DNA of 33,307 bases from a virus: positions 1 to 33,307 of IMG/VR virus record IMGVR_UViG_3300036770_008723. The stretch is one strand, 5' to 3'. The notes beneath the pieces were generated by a model, which was not told where the DNA came from, made no database searches, and saw nothing but the letters and a program-made list of their open reading frames with translations. How positions within the stretch are numbered: the stretch's first letter is position 1; every line of letters starts with the position of its first letter. The position numbers and the translations under genes were made by a program. Shown one piece after another: positions 1-7,237 of the stretch.

Positions 1-63
1 GGCGCGCACCTCGGTCTGCATGGCCTCACGCAGGCGGCCGAACACGGCGGCGCGGACGAACAT
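1..63 (-). CDS. 5' end of an unidentified gene running off the left edge
   Basis: A minus-strand ATG at 63 opens a frame of 21 codons (beginning MFVRAAVFGRLREAM) that stays open to the window edge. An AGGAA ribosome binding site sits at a suitable distance upstream of the ATG. If the prophage continues leftwards, this is where the tape measure or another tail gene would start. The few residues visible do not resemble a tape measure N-terminus that I recognise, so it may equally be a host gene. It is divergent from the nitrilase, with about 130 bp between the two starts. Confidence 0.45.
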   Translation of the reverse strand, partial: MFVRAAVFGRLREAMQTEVRA

Positions 64-193
64 GAGCTGGTTCCTGCGGGTGTGCCGACGCTTGCGCTGG
101 CCGATGCCACGGTTGCGTGGCTACGCTGCGTCCAGGCGGCTCGGATCGTCGAAATTCCGGTCACCGCGTGGCAACGATCTGGGGAGTGGGTAG

Positions 194-1087
194 ATGAGCA
201 AGGTGCGTGTTGGCTTGGTCCAGATGGCGCTGAAGGCACCGACCTCGGCGCCGGTCGCAGAGATTCGCGACGCGATGAATGCCGCCCATGCCGAGCAGGT
301 GCGCCAGGCGGCGGAGCAGGGCGTGCAGGTGATCTGCTTCCAGGAGGTGTTCAACGCCCCGTACTTCTGCCCGGTGGCGGAACCGCGCTGGCTGGAAGCC
401 GCGGAGCGCGTGCCGGAAGGTCCAACGACGCAGCTGATGTGCCAGCTCGCCCGCAAGCACAGCATGGTGATCGTGGTGCCGCTCTACCGGCGCCACGATG
501 ATGGCCGCAAGACCAATACAGCCGTGGTGATCGACGCCGACGGCTCGGTCCTGGGCACGTATGAGAAGACCCACATCCCGACCATCGGCGCGCATCTGCA
601 TACGATGATCGGCAACGAGGAGCGCGGCACCGAGCGCTACTGGTTCGAGCCAGGGACCAAGGGGTTCCCGATCTTCCAGACGAGGTACCTGAAGCTGGGT
701 GTCTACATCTGCTACGACCGGCACTTCCCCGAAGGCTGGCGTGCCCTCGGTCTGGCCGGCGCCGAGTATGTCGTGAACCCCTCGGCGACCTGGAAGGGGT
801 TGAGCCAGCACCTCTGGACGCTGGAGCAACCGGCGGCCGCGGTAGCGAACGGGTTCTATGTCGGTGCCATCAACCGCGTCGGTGTCGAGGAACCCTGGGC
901 GATCGGCGAGTTCTACGGGTCGAGCTATGTGGCTGATCCGCGTGGCCGCATTCTGGCCCAGGGACCGGACGATCGCGACGCGCTGGTAGTGGCCGATATC
1001 GACCTCGATGTCGTCCGCGAGGTGAAGGCGACGTGGAAGTTCGACGAGCATCGCCGTCCCGAGACCTACGGCGCCCTCACGCGCTGA
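194..1087 (+). CDS. Nitrilase-superfamily amidohydrolase, beta-ureidopropionase-like
   Basis: A 297-residue protein covering a full carbon-nitrogen hydrolase domain. The catalytic triad is visible as Glu51 (in CFQEVFNAPYF), Lys125 (in YEKTHIP) and Cys173 (in YICYDRHFPE). Together with the VNPSATWKG segment these point to the N-carbamoyl-beta-alanine amidohydrolase branch, which releases beta-alanine, CO2 and ammonia in reductive pyrimidine breakdown; the substrate is inferred. The enzyme is cytosolic, with no signal peptide. The ATG at 194 follows a GGGGAG ribosome binding site. The gene is plus-strand and converges on the phage tail chaperone, overlapping its 3' end by 11 bp. It is either phage cargo or the first host gene beyond a truncated prophage. 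No other pyrimidine catabolic gene is in the window. Confidence 0.9.
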   Translation: MSKVRVGLVQMALKAPTSAPVAEIRDAMNAAHAEQVRQAAEQGVQVICFQEVFNAPYFCPVAEPRWLEAAERVPEGPTTQLMCQLARKHSMVIVVPLYRRHDDGRKTNTAVVIDADGSVLGTYEKTHIPTIGAHLHTMIGNEERGTERYWFEPGTKGFPIFQTRYLKLGVYICYDRHFPEGWRALGLAGAEYVVNPSATWKGLSQHLWTLEQPAAAVANGFYVGAINRVGVEEPWAIGEFYGSSYVADPRGRILAQGPDDRDALVVADIDLDVVREVKATWKFDEHRRPETYGALTR

Positions 1088-1990
1088 CCGACTGGCCGCG
1101 GAGCCGCGCCTCGCTCTCGACCATCTTGGCGTAGATCGTCCCAAGGGTGGCAAAGGCATCAACCAGCCACGCTGCCTGGTCACCCACGCCACCGGAGTCC
1201 GGCCAGTGGGCGATGCCGCCCTCTGGATCCCGGCAGGCCGCCCAGAGTCGGACGACGTCATGCCAGGCAGGAGGTACCGTCAGCCTGGGGTTGCCGCCGG
1301 TCCACGGCTCGCCGGCTACCATCCAGTCGGAGCCGTCCTCCGGCCTCAGCCCTCCGGCGAAGGCGTCTGGGTCTCGGGCGACGGCGAGGGCGCCGTGGAG
1401 TTTCCCTCCGCACTCCGGTCCAGCGATACCAGCAGGAACGCGCGCCAGCCCACGGCGGTGACTTCGCTCGTAGGCAGCACGTCGAGCAGGTCCTCCGGCA
1501 CCAGCCCCTTATCCCGCCGGAAGACCGGCAGCCCGGGACCATCCCAGCCGCGGAGTGCATGCCGGCACGCCACCCAGGGCGCCATGCCGGTCCAGCGTTC
1601 GCCGGCCGCGCGCAGCTCGGCATAGACCGGCACGTCCATGCAGGCGGTGATGATGACCGCGAGCCGCGCCTGCGCCTCCGCCAACTTGCTCTTGAGCGCG
1701 GCATCGTCCGACGTCGCGTCCACCGCCTCACGTGCCGCGTCAGCTTCGTCCACGACGGCGAGTGCCTCGTCGATGTTCGCCGGCGCGATCTCGCGCAGTG
1801 CGGCACGCAGGCCATTGCTGACGTCCTGGGGCGAAGGGCGCATGCCGGCCTCCCTCGCCAGCGCGGCGCGGAAGGCGATGCGTTCGCGGTAGGTGAGCGG
1901 CGCCAGCCGATACGTGCGCGGGCTACCCGGCGGCGTGAAGGCCACAAGGTCGTATGCCGAGAACACCGGCGGTGCGGTCATGCCATCCAT
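1077..1990 (-). CDS. Tail assembly chaperone, -1 frameshift product (gpGT-like)
   Basis: The 214-residue frame starting at 1990 and the frame ending at 1077 are related by a -1 shift. They meet at a canonical heptamer GGGAAAC (1406 down to 1400), read as G GGA AAC in the zero frame. After slippage the new frame is open from 1400 to 1077 and gives a 304-residue product: 197 residues shared with the short form plus 107 new ones. In lambda and many siphophages this position, between tail tube and tape measure genes, carries the G/GT frameshift at GGGAAAG. A plain annotation would call 1077-1322 (81 residues from an internal ATG) a separate hypothetical gene. However, 26 open codons lie upstream of that ATG, which favours the fusion. 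The 3' end overlaps the convergent nitrilase. Confidence 0.75.
1346..1990 (-). CDS. Tail assembly chaperone, short form (gpG-like)
   Basis: A 214-residue protein whose gene starts 40 bp downstream of the tail tube stop, in the lambda gpG position. It begins with a short beta-rich stretch (residues 8-32), then is mainly helical and charged, ending in a Pro/Ser/Thr-rich tail (PSPSPETQTPSPEG) translated when no frameshift occurs. The ATG at 1990 is preceded by AGGAG at 7 bp; a second in-frame ATG at 1981 is possible. The family role is to coat or chaperone the tape measure protein during tail assembly. The assignment rests on position, length and the frameshift site rather than on a sequence signature. 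Confidence 0.72.
   Translation of the reverse strand: MDGMTAPPVFSAYDLVAFTPPGSPRTYRLAPLTYRERIAFRAALAREAGMRPSPQDVSNGLRAALREIAPANIDEALAVVDEADAAREAVDATSDDAALKSKLAEAQARLAVIITACMDVPVYAELRAAGERWTGMAPWVACRHALRGWDGPGLPVFRRDKGLVPEDLLDVLPTSEVTAVGWRAFLLVSLDRSAEGNSTAPSPSPETQTPSPEG
1400..1406 (-). promoter_or_regulatory. Programmed -1 ribosomal frameshift site GGGAAAC
   Basis: On the minus strand the heptamer reads GGGAAAC, with GGA and AAC in the zero frame and GGG and AAA after slippage. This is the X XXY YYZ form. A short GGCG/CGCC stem can be drawn about 5 bases downstream, but I see no convincing pseudoknot; the lambda site also works without an obvious one. Confidence 0.75.
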
Positions 1991-2029
1991 GATGGAGCTC
2001 CTGGAAGTGTTGAGGATTGGGCGGGGCGA

Positions 2030-3196
2030 TCAGAACTGCGCCAGGTAGAAGGCGCTGTCGGCGCCATCGCCCTGGAACCCGATGCCGTGCTGACCGAGGC
2101 CGTCACGCTGGCCGGGGTCCATGCCGATCGCCTTGGCGTTGGGGACGATGGCCACGAAGCGATTGCCAGGCGTGCTGCCGATGATCGCCATCAGCGACAT
2201 CGACGTCCCCGCCCGGAAGGCGTTGAACAGCGCCACCGAGTTGGTGGTGTTCATGTAGGGATCGAGATTGCCGGCGACGTCGCGCTCGATCGGCAGGGCA
2301 GCGCCATAGCCCTCCGCACTCTCCGGATCGTCCGGGAGGATAACGTTGACCCCGGCGTTGATGGTCAGCGTGCGCACCTGGGCCAGCGCCCTGTTGAGCT
2401 GGCACTTGCCGCCCACGAAGCGCGGCGGCGTCGGACGGAGTACAGCCGCGGCCCCGGCCGGCACTGCAGTGGCGGTCTTGCTGGCGAACTGGGCGCGCAT
2501 CTCGAAGGTGATGAAGCCGATGCCGCCGGTGGTCAGTTCGAGCGAGGCGGTGCCGAGCGCCCCGGTGAAGGTCCAGAGCAGGCCGTCGGCGTAGAAGTAG
2601 ATTGTCGCGGTCCTATAGACACTCTCGTCCGAGGTCGGGCTGTAGAGCACGTTGATCGGAATCTGCAGCAGGCTTCCGGTGGTGAACGGGGTGCCGCGCG
2701 TGTCACCGATGGTGATGACCCGGGCGGCGGTGTAGTCGACGATCCCCGTGGTGCAGGCCTCGATGCCGGTGACGATCAGCGGCATGCCGCGATACTGCTG
2801 CGCGTTGGTGCCAAAGGGCGTGGCGGCGGTCACGGTCGTGGTGGTGCCGGCGGTGGCCGCGGTGGGCGCGCCGACGGCGGTGGCGGTCACCAGTTCGGAG
2901 AATGTGCAGCAGCGCAGCAGCTTGCCGAAGTCCGGCGCGGTCCCGGCGGTGCCGGAGCCGCGCAGGGGCATGCGCAGGCGCAGCCGTGGCTTGAGGCCGC
3001 CGACCACCGAGGATGCCTTGTCGAGCGAGCCGGTGAGTTCGGGCAGTTCGATGATGGTGGGATCGAACTGCACCTCCATCTCGGACGCTATCCAGTCCGC
3101 GGCCACGGGTGTGCCGCCAATGGAGTCAGTGCCGGGTGCCACCTCGATCTTGGCCGCGACCGCGGCGAACTTCATGCGCACGAGGTTCGTACTCAT
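2030..3196 (-). CDS. Phage tail tube (major tail) protein
   Basis: A 388-residue protein without membrane segments, rich in Thr, Gly and Ala and in beta-strand-like stretches. It resembles long-form siphophage tail tube proteins of alphaproteobacterial prophages (opening MSTNLVRMKFAAVAAKIEVAPGT, then alternating polar and hydrophobic strands). It lies between the tail terminator gene and the frameshifting chaperone, the expected place. The ATG at 3196 follows an AAGG ribosome binding site. Its size is about twice that of a minimal tube protein, suggesting an added surface domain. The family is inferred from position and composition; no catalytic motif is expected. Confidence 0.82.
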   Translation of the reverse strand: MSTNLVRMKFAAVAAKIEVAPGTDSIGGTPVAADWIASEMEVQFDPTIIELPELTGSLDKASSVVGGLKPRLRLRMPLRGSGTAGTAPDFGKLLRCCTFSELVTATAVGAPTAATAGTTTTVTAATPFGTNAQQYRGMPLIVTGIEACTTGIVDYTAARVITIGDTRGTPFTTGSLLQIPINVLYSPTSDESVYRTATIYFYADGLLWTFTGALGTASLELTTGGIGFITFEMRAQFASKTATAVPAGAAAVLRPTPPRFVGGKCQLNRALAQVRTLTINAGVNVILPDDPESAEGYGAALPIERDVAGNLDPYMNTTNSVALFNAFRAGTSMSLMAIIGSTPGNRFVAIVPNAKAIGMDPGQRDGLGQHGIGFQGDGADSAFYLAQF

Positions 3197-3233
3197 GGGC
3201 AGGGCCTTTCAGATTGTGCGGAGGAGCCGCGGC

Positions 3234-3686
3234 TTAGGGGAGGTAAGGGGAGCCCAGGGGCGCGATGGCGAGCATGGTGAACCGGACCAGGACCTCGCCG
3301 GCCGGCTTGGTACTCTCGTCGGTGTCGTAGAGCCGGAACTCCGCACCCTGCTCGGCGACCTCGCCCAGGCCGTCGATCGCGGGCGTCCAGCCGGCGAGCG
3401 TCGCGACGAGTGACGCATGCAGCGCGGACAGCCCCTGCTCAACGCCGAGGTCCGTCGTGTCTCGGACGTAGCCGGCCACGGCGAAACCCAGGCTGTAGTG
3501 GGTGCTGCCGGGTTCGGCACTCTCGTCCGCCTCCCAGTCGGTGCCGGTGAGCACCAGCCGGGGCAGCGGCTCCTTGTCGGTGTCCACCGGGGCACGGCGC
3601 GCGCGTTCCAGCACGACGCCAGGCAGTTCGGCAGTGAGGCGGTCGGCGATCGCCGCCAGTGCCGCCTCGCGGATGGGAATCAGCAT
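3234..3686 (-). CDS. Tail terminator-like (gpU-like) protein
   Basis: A 150-residue protein opening with a helix (IREAALAAIADRLTAELPGV), followed by strands and a terminal strand pair. This is the pattern of small phage proteins that cap the tail tube and join it to the head. It lies directly between the head-tail joining protein and the tail tube gene. The ATG at 3686 is preceded by GGAGG at 7 bp, and the upstream stop is at 3689, so the two genes are tightly coupled. The role is inferred from gene order and size. Confidence 0.68.
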   Translation of the reverse strand: MLIPIREAALAAIADRLTAELPGVVLERARRAPVDTDKEPLPRLVLTGTDWEADESAEPGSTHYSLGFAVAGYVRDTTDLGVEQGLSALHASLVATLAGWTPAIDGLGEVAEQGAEFRLYDTDESTKPAGEVLVRFTMLAIAPLGSPYLP

Positions 3687-3688
3687 GG

Positions 3689-4006
3689 TCAGACCTCCGC
3701 CAGAATCAGACGCCAGGACAGGCCGAGCGCGTCACGCTCTGCGTCGTCGACGCGGTACACAATGCCGTTGAGCAGCACCTCGTCGCCGCGTTGCGGTTCC
3801 AGTGGCGCGATGTCACCGGCGAGGATGGTGGCGGCGATGCTGCCGGCTCGGGTGCCGAGGCCTCCCAGCCCGCCGATGCTGTCGGTGGGACTGGACAGCA
3901 CGACACGGGCCGGGACCCAGGGACCGGGTGGTCGGCGGTAGTCGGCCGGCGTGCCAACGTTGGTGTCGGCATGAATGGCGGCAAGCGCCTGTGCGAAGGC
4001 CGACAT
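3689..4006 (-). CDS. Head-tail joining protein
   Basis: A 105-residue protein ending in LNGIVYRVDDAERDALG followed by a short hydrophobic strand. This matches small head-tail joining proteins (lambda gpFII-like beta-barrels), where a DEVLLNG.VYRV strand is common. The ATG overlaps the TGA of the M15 peptidase gene (TGATG), indicating translational coupling. I chose this start because a longer frame upstream, to 4156, only reads antisense-like sequence through the peptidase gene. The function is inferred from its position between capsid and tail genes. Confidence 0.7.
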   Translation of the reverse strand: MSAFAQALAAIHADTNVGTPADYRRPPGPWVPARVVLSSPTDSIGGLGGLGTRAGSIAATILAGDIAPLEPQRGDEVLLNGIVYRVDDAERDALGLSWRLILAEV

Positions 4007-4416
4007 CAGTCGGTCCCTGCTGGATATGCATCGCGGTTGAGCTCGAAGTGCGGCCCGTCCCGGAATCGCGGCCAGTCGCCGCCCCAGACCAGGGCGATGC
4101 CACGAGCCTGCGCCGCGTCCTTCATCGCCTTGGACATGGGGTAGAACAGCGGCCAATCCCAGCGGACCTCGCCATCGACCGTCGGCGCGAGATCGACGGC
4201 ATGGCCAGTCAGGTGCCGGCTATCCATGGTGCGGCTGGCGCCGGACTTCACCAACTGCGCCTGGCGCTCACGGGTGCGCAGTCCCTCCACCACGATGAAG
4301 GGCACCAGCTGGCGGGCGGCCTCGACCACCGCCACCAGATCTGGATGCACGCCGGCGAGTCGGGTGTGGTCGCGGGCGGACAGCAGATCGGCCGCTTTGG
4401 CAGTAGCGACGACCAT
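4006..4416 (-). CDS. M15-family peptidase, likely endolysin
   Basis: A 136-residue peptidase of the D-alanyl-D-alanine carboxypeptidase / L-alanyl-D-glutamate peptidase type. Zinc-binding motifs are visible: S66-R-H68-x-x-G-x-A-x-D75 and, near the end, WGGDW...PHFEL with His123. This is a compact, single-domain phage form without a cell-wall binding domain or signal peptide. It probably cleaves peptidoglycan stem peptides at lysis, after release by a holin, or locally during DNA entry. It sits inside the head gene block, 3 bp from the DUF2190 gene, rather than in a lysis cassette. The ATG at 4416 is used. Confidence 0.87.
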   Translation of the reverse strand: MVVATAKAADLLSARDHTRLAGVHPDLVAVVEAARQLVPFIVVEGLRTRERQAQLVKSGASRTMDSRHLTGHAVDLAPTVDGEVRWDWPLFYPMSKAMKDAAQARGIALVWGGDWPRFRDGPHFELNRDAYPAGTD

Positions 4417-4418
4417 GA

Positions 4419-4760
4419 TCAGGTTCCCGCCGGCGTGGAGCCGGACAGGCGGACGCGCGCGGTGGTGTCGGCCGAGGCCGCGGCCACGACGGCGTGGCCG
4501 ATGGCGACGTTGCCTGTGGCCGTGGTGGTCACCCGCTTGTTGGTGTTGTCCCAGAACACCCGGGCGCCAACCGCGATCACCAGCGGTGCTTCCTTGGTGA
4601 TGTCGAACACGCCGTTCACTGCCACCTCGGCAGAGACGCCGGTGAGCGCATCGACGGCGACGACACCGAACAGGGCGCCGACCAGCACGCCCTGGCCGGA
4701 GGTGCGGTCGTAGGGCATGGGCAGAAGGACCGAGAGGCCCGGCTGGACGAAGGTCTTCAT
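4419..4760 (-). CDS. DUF2190 capsid decoration protein
   Basis: A 113-residue beta-rich protein with the DUF2190 pattern: the N-terminus MKTFVQPG.SV, a middle FGVVAVDALTGVSAEVAVNGVF.I.K, then V..G..VFWDNTNKRVT and A.G.AV.AA...T..VRL. Family members sit on or beside the major capsid protein and stabilise the shell. The gene follows the capsid gene directly in the transcription direction. GGAGC lies 8 bp upstream of the ATG at 4760. Confidence 0.88.
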   Translation of the reverse strand: MKTFVQPGLSVLLPMPYDRTSGQGVLVGALFGVVAVDALTGVSAEVAVNGVFDITKEAPLVIAVGARVFWDNTNKRVTTTATGNVAIGHAVVAAASADTTARVRLSGSTPAGT

Positions 4761-4860
4761 GCTGTGGAGCTCCAGAAACGCGACGGGCGACCCGAAGGCC
4801 GCCCGTCCGCGAGACGATGAGGATGGAGAGGATGATCAGCCGGCCATCGATGGCGCGGGC

Positions 4861-6939
4861 TCAGGTGCCGGGGTTGAACCAGGCACCGCGCCAGTCGATG
4901 GCCCCCACGCCGAAGTCGAAGATCACCGAGACCTCGACGCCGTCGACGCCGGACACCGGTCCGGTGGTCACCTGCGGCCCCTCGGCGCCGTTGAGGTAGC
5001 CGTAGACATAGACCGGTGCCGAGAGCGGATCGGAGAACAGATACCATCGGTTGGTGGGAATCAGCGGCTCGACCAGCGGCTGGATGAAGCCGGAGAAGAC
5101 GTTGGCGTTGCTGGTCTGAGTGGCCTGCACCGAGACCGTCAGCTGTCGGGCCGACAGCTCCTGGTTCGGCCCCACCAGCAGCGTCATGCTCGAGCCGACC
5201 GAGATCGGCAGGCCATCGAGCGTCTTCTGCTTCATCACCGCGGCACGGCCAGCCGCCAGGTTGGTCAGGTCCAGCGCCGTACCGGAGGACGCCTTGTTGG
5301 TCCGGGCAGCGCCGGTGGCGAACACCGCCGTGGCACCGGTGGTGAGCGTCGGGCCATCGCCATTGGCGCTGTTGAGCAGGCCATAGGCGGTGACGTTCTC
5401 GAAGTCCGCCACGCGGCGGCCGATCATGGCAGCGAAGTCGGTGAACGCGCCGAGATCGTCGTTCACCAGCATCGGCCTGGTCACCCGGATGCGCCGGGCG
5501 AAGGTGGTGAGCGTCACCAGTTCCTGGCTCTCGGACATGGTGCCGGCCTGGATCTCGCCGCTTTCGGACAGCGGCACCAGGTTGGGGAAGTCGCCAACGC
5601 GCAGGTGGCGATGCGGCTTGAAGTCGCGGAAGTCGCGCCGCAGGAAGATCTGCCGGTAGGTGGGGTTGGCGGGGGCGTAGGCGGCCAGCAACATCTTGTT
5701 GGCCGCAGCCGAGAGCAGCAGCGGGAAGTCGCTGGTGGTCTGGAAGGCGCGCTCGGCCAGCTTGGCGGTGTCGCGCGGGATGTTCCGCTCGCCGCGGGCG
5801 CGCATCAGCTCGGCCACCATCTCGGAGGGTCGCCAGCCCAGGAACTCGGCGTGGCGGCCACCCGCACCACCGGCGGCCTGGTATCCGGGCATGGCGCGTA
5901 CGGCCAGGGCCTCGGCCATGGCGTCACGGATGATCTCGGGATCCTGGGTGGCGGGGCCGGCGGCCGGATTGGCCGGCAGCGTCGGCGGTGCGGTTCGGCC
6001 CCGCTGGGCGAAGGCATCCCAGAGCCGGCCGCGCAGCACGTCGGCGGAGACGCGCTCGCGGATGGCGGCCTGACGCTGGGCGTCGATCTGCTCGTCTGGC
6101 AGCAGACCGCGGGCCGCGGCCAGGACGGTCTCGTAGCTGGTGATGCGCTCCACCGCCGCCCGCTCGGCCTCGGCGCGCACGGCGTCGAGATCGGGGGCGG
6201 CGGCGGCCGATGCCGGCAGAGAAGCCGGTGCAGGCGTGGCGGGCGCATCGGGGGCGGTGGGCATGGTGGTGGTGTCTGCCGGGTCCGGCATGGTCGTCTC
6301 CTGGGTGATCGTAGGGGCGGGATCGGGGATGGCCGGCTCGATGGCCGGCACCGTCGGGGTGTCACTGGCGCCGCGCACGGCGGCGGCTGGGTCGACCGGC
6401 AGCGGCACGACGGAGATCTCGTACGGCTCCCAATCAACAGCGCGGTGGATGGTGCCGACGAGGAGATCGGGGATCGGCTCATAGCGATGCACGCGGTAGC
6501 CGACGCTGACGCTGCGCAGGGTGCCGTCCGCGATACGCTGCCAGAGCGGCTCGACGTCTGCTGCAGAGGAGAACTGGAGGGTGGCGATGCCGCGGCCGGC
6601 TTCGAGGCGGGCGGCGATCACACGTCCCACGACATCGCGTGCATCGCCGCTGCGGTGGGTGTTGAGCACCGGGGCGCCACCACCGACCAATCCCTGCATG
6701 CGCACCGCGTTCGGCGACATGTCGAGTTCCTCGGTGATCAGGCCGAGCGGCGGCACGTAGTTGCGGGCACGAGCACCGGTGGACCACACCACCTCGACGG
6801 TGCGAGCAGCTCGATCGACCGTGGCTGGTGCCGAGACGGCCCGCGCGGCGGTGATCGATTGCCCACCGGCGGAAAGTCGATCGACATGCGTCGTCGCCGG
6901 CGCGGGATCACTCCCGCCCGGATCGATGGGTTCTGGCAT
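4861..6939 (-). CDS. Prohead protease-major capsid protein fusion
   Basis: A 692-residue polyprotein. The N-terminal part (about 30-190) is an HK97-type prohead serine protease with His95 in VLNTHRSGDARDVVGR and the serine segment LRSVSVGYRV (143-152). A Pro/Ala/Thr-rich linker follows (about 185-255). Next is a helical, charged delta or scaffold region (about 250-350). The C-terminal half is an HK97-fold capsid protein (FPLLLSAAANKMLLAAY, a central RIRVTRPMLVNDDLGAF stretch, and an end typical of capsid C-termini). I chose the ATG at 6939, with GAAAGG upstream, over a GTG at 6987 lacking a good ribosome binding site. An internal ATG at 6291 has its own strong ribosome binding site, so the capsid part is probably also made separately. 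Confidence 0.92.
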   Translation of the reverse strand: MPEPIDPGGSDPAPATTHVDRLSAGGQSITAARAVSAPATVDRAARTVEVVWSTGARARNYVPPLGLITEELDMSPNAVRMQGLVGGGAPVLNTHRSGDARDVVGRVIAARLEAGRGIATLQFSSAADVEPLWQRIADGTLRSVSVGYRVHRYEPIPDLLVGTIHRAVDWEPYEISVVPLPVDPAAAVRGASDTPTVPAIEPAIPDPAPTITQETTMPDPADTTTMPTAPDAPATPAPASLPASAAAAPDLDAVRAEAERAAVERITSYETVLAAARGLLPDEQIDAQRQAAIRERVSADVLRGRLWDAFAQRGRTAPPTLPANPAAGPATQDPEIIRDAMAEALAVRAMPGYQAAGGAGGRHAEFLGWRPSEMVAELMRARGERNIPRDTAKLAERAFQTTSDFPLLLSAAANKMLLAAYAPANPTYRQIFLRRDFRDFKPHRHLRVGDFPNLVPLSESGEIQAGTMSESQELVTLTTFARRIRVTRPMLVNDDLGAFTDFAAMIGRRVADFENVTAYGLLNSANGDGPTLTTGATAVFATGAARTNKASSGTALDLTNLAAGRAAVMKQKTLDGLPISVGSSMTLLVGPNQELSARQLTVSVQATQTSNANVFSGFIQPLVEPLIPTNRWYLFSDPLSAPVYVYGYLNGAEGPQVTTGPVSGVDGVEVSVIFDFGVGAIDWRGAWFNPGT
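6289..6302 (-). promoter_or_regulatory. Internal ribosome binding site and ATG inside the protease-capsid gene
   Basis: On the minus strand AGGAG (6302 to 6298) is followed by 6 bases and then an in-frame ATG at 6291, which begins MPDPADTTTMPT. Initiation here would give a 476-residue scaffold-plus-capsid protein without the protease domain, as in the nested C/Nu3 arrangement of lambda. The start falls at the linker between the two domains. Confidence 0.6.
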
Positions 6940-7050
6940 GTCATTTGCCTTTCGAGCTTGGTGTCTTGGCCCTGGGAGGTCTATCACTGCCAGAAATATC
7001 CTGACTTGACCCCGAGCGAATCTTCGTCGCTCAGGATAAGAGGTTTGGCC

Positions 7051-7149
7051 ATGACCGAAATTGCGGCGGCGGCTTGTGGCTTTGAAATCGAAGTGCCGAT
7101 GCTCGCTCGCTATGCGAGATCGACGATGAGGAAAGAAACATTTATATGA
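7051..7149 (+). CDS. Possible 32-residue leader peptide or small ORF
   Basis: The ATG at 7051 follows an AAGAGG ribosome binding site at 7 bp and opens 32 codons (MTEIAAAACGFEIEVPMLAR, then a basic segment RSTMRKETFI) ending at TGA 7147-7149. It has no membrane segment and I recognise no family. It could be a leader or a partner of the DUF2971 protein 89 bp downstream, or simply chance in this spacer. The good ribosome binding site is the only positive evidence. Confidence 0.25.
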   Translation: MTEIAAAACGFEIEVPMLARYARSTMRKETFI

Positions 7150-7153
7150 GTCC

Positions 7154-7183
7154 TTGTCACACGTTGGCGCATTTTTGTTTTAG
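7154..7183 (+). promoter_or_regulatory. Candidate promoter for the DUF2971 gene
   Basis: A TTGTCA hexamer (7154-7159) is followed by a T-rich stretch, TTTTTGTTTTAGG. A -10-like sequence (TGTTTT or TTTTAG) can be placed 16 to 18 bases downstream. The -35 match is good and the -10 weak. Its position, 55-85 bp before the chosen DUF2971 start in an AT-rich spacer, suggests an independent moron-type promoter. Confidence 0.3.
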
Positions 7184-7237
7184 GACTGTGTTAACGCCTG
7201 CTTGATGTGTTCTAAACTGCCACCATCTGGACCAATC

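Larger units (their letters stand above)
6940..7237. other. AT-richer divergent spacer between the capsid and DUF2971 genes
   Basis: This spacer of about 300 bp is clearly richer in A and T than its surroundings. It holds a 6-bp stem-loop (GAGCGA 7014-7019 with TCGCTC 7027-7032, loop 7 bases). It also holds a small plus-strand ORF (7051-7149), a second small inverted repeat (CTCGC/GCGAG near 7105), and a weak promoter-like region before the DUF2971 gene. It separates the portal from the capsid gene in what would otherwise be a continuous minus-strand operon. Confidence 0.6.

Noticed and set aside
1559-3280. 573-codon plus-strand open frame
   Set aside because: It is antisense to tail tube and chaperone genes. 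Gene order and the frameshift site support the minus strand.
4717-7149. 810-codon plus-strand open frame
   Set aside because: It is antisense to the protease-capsid gene, whose domains and ribosome binding sites are clear. The translation is Gly/Arg/His-rich with no domain pattern, a usual shadow in very GC-rich DNA.
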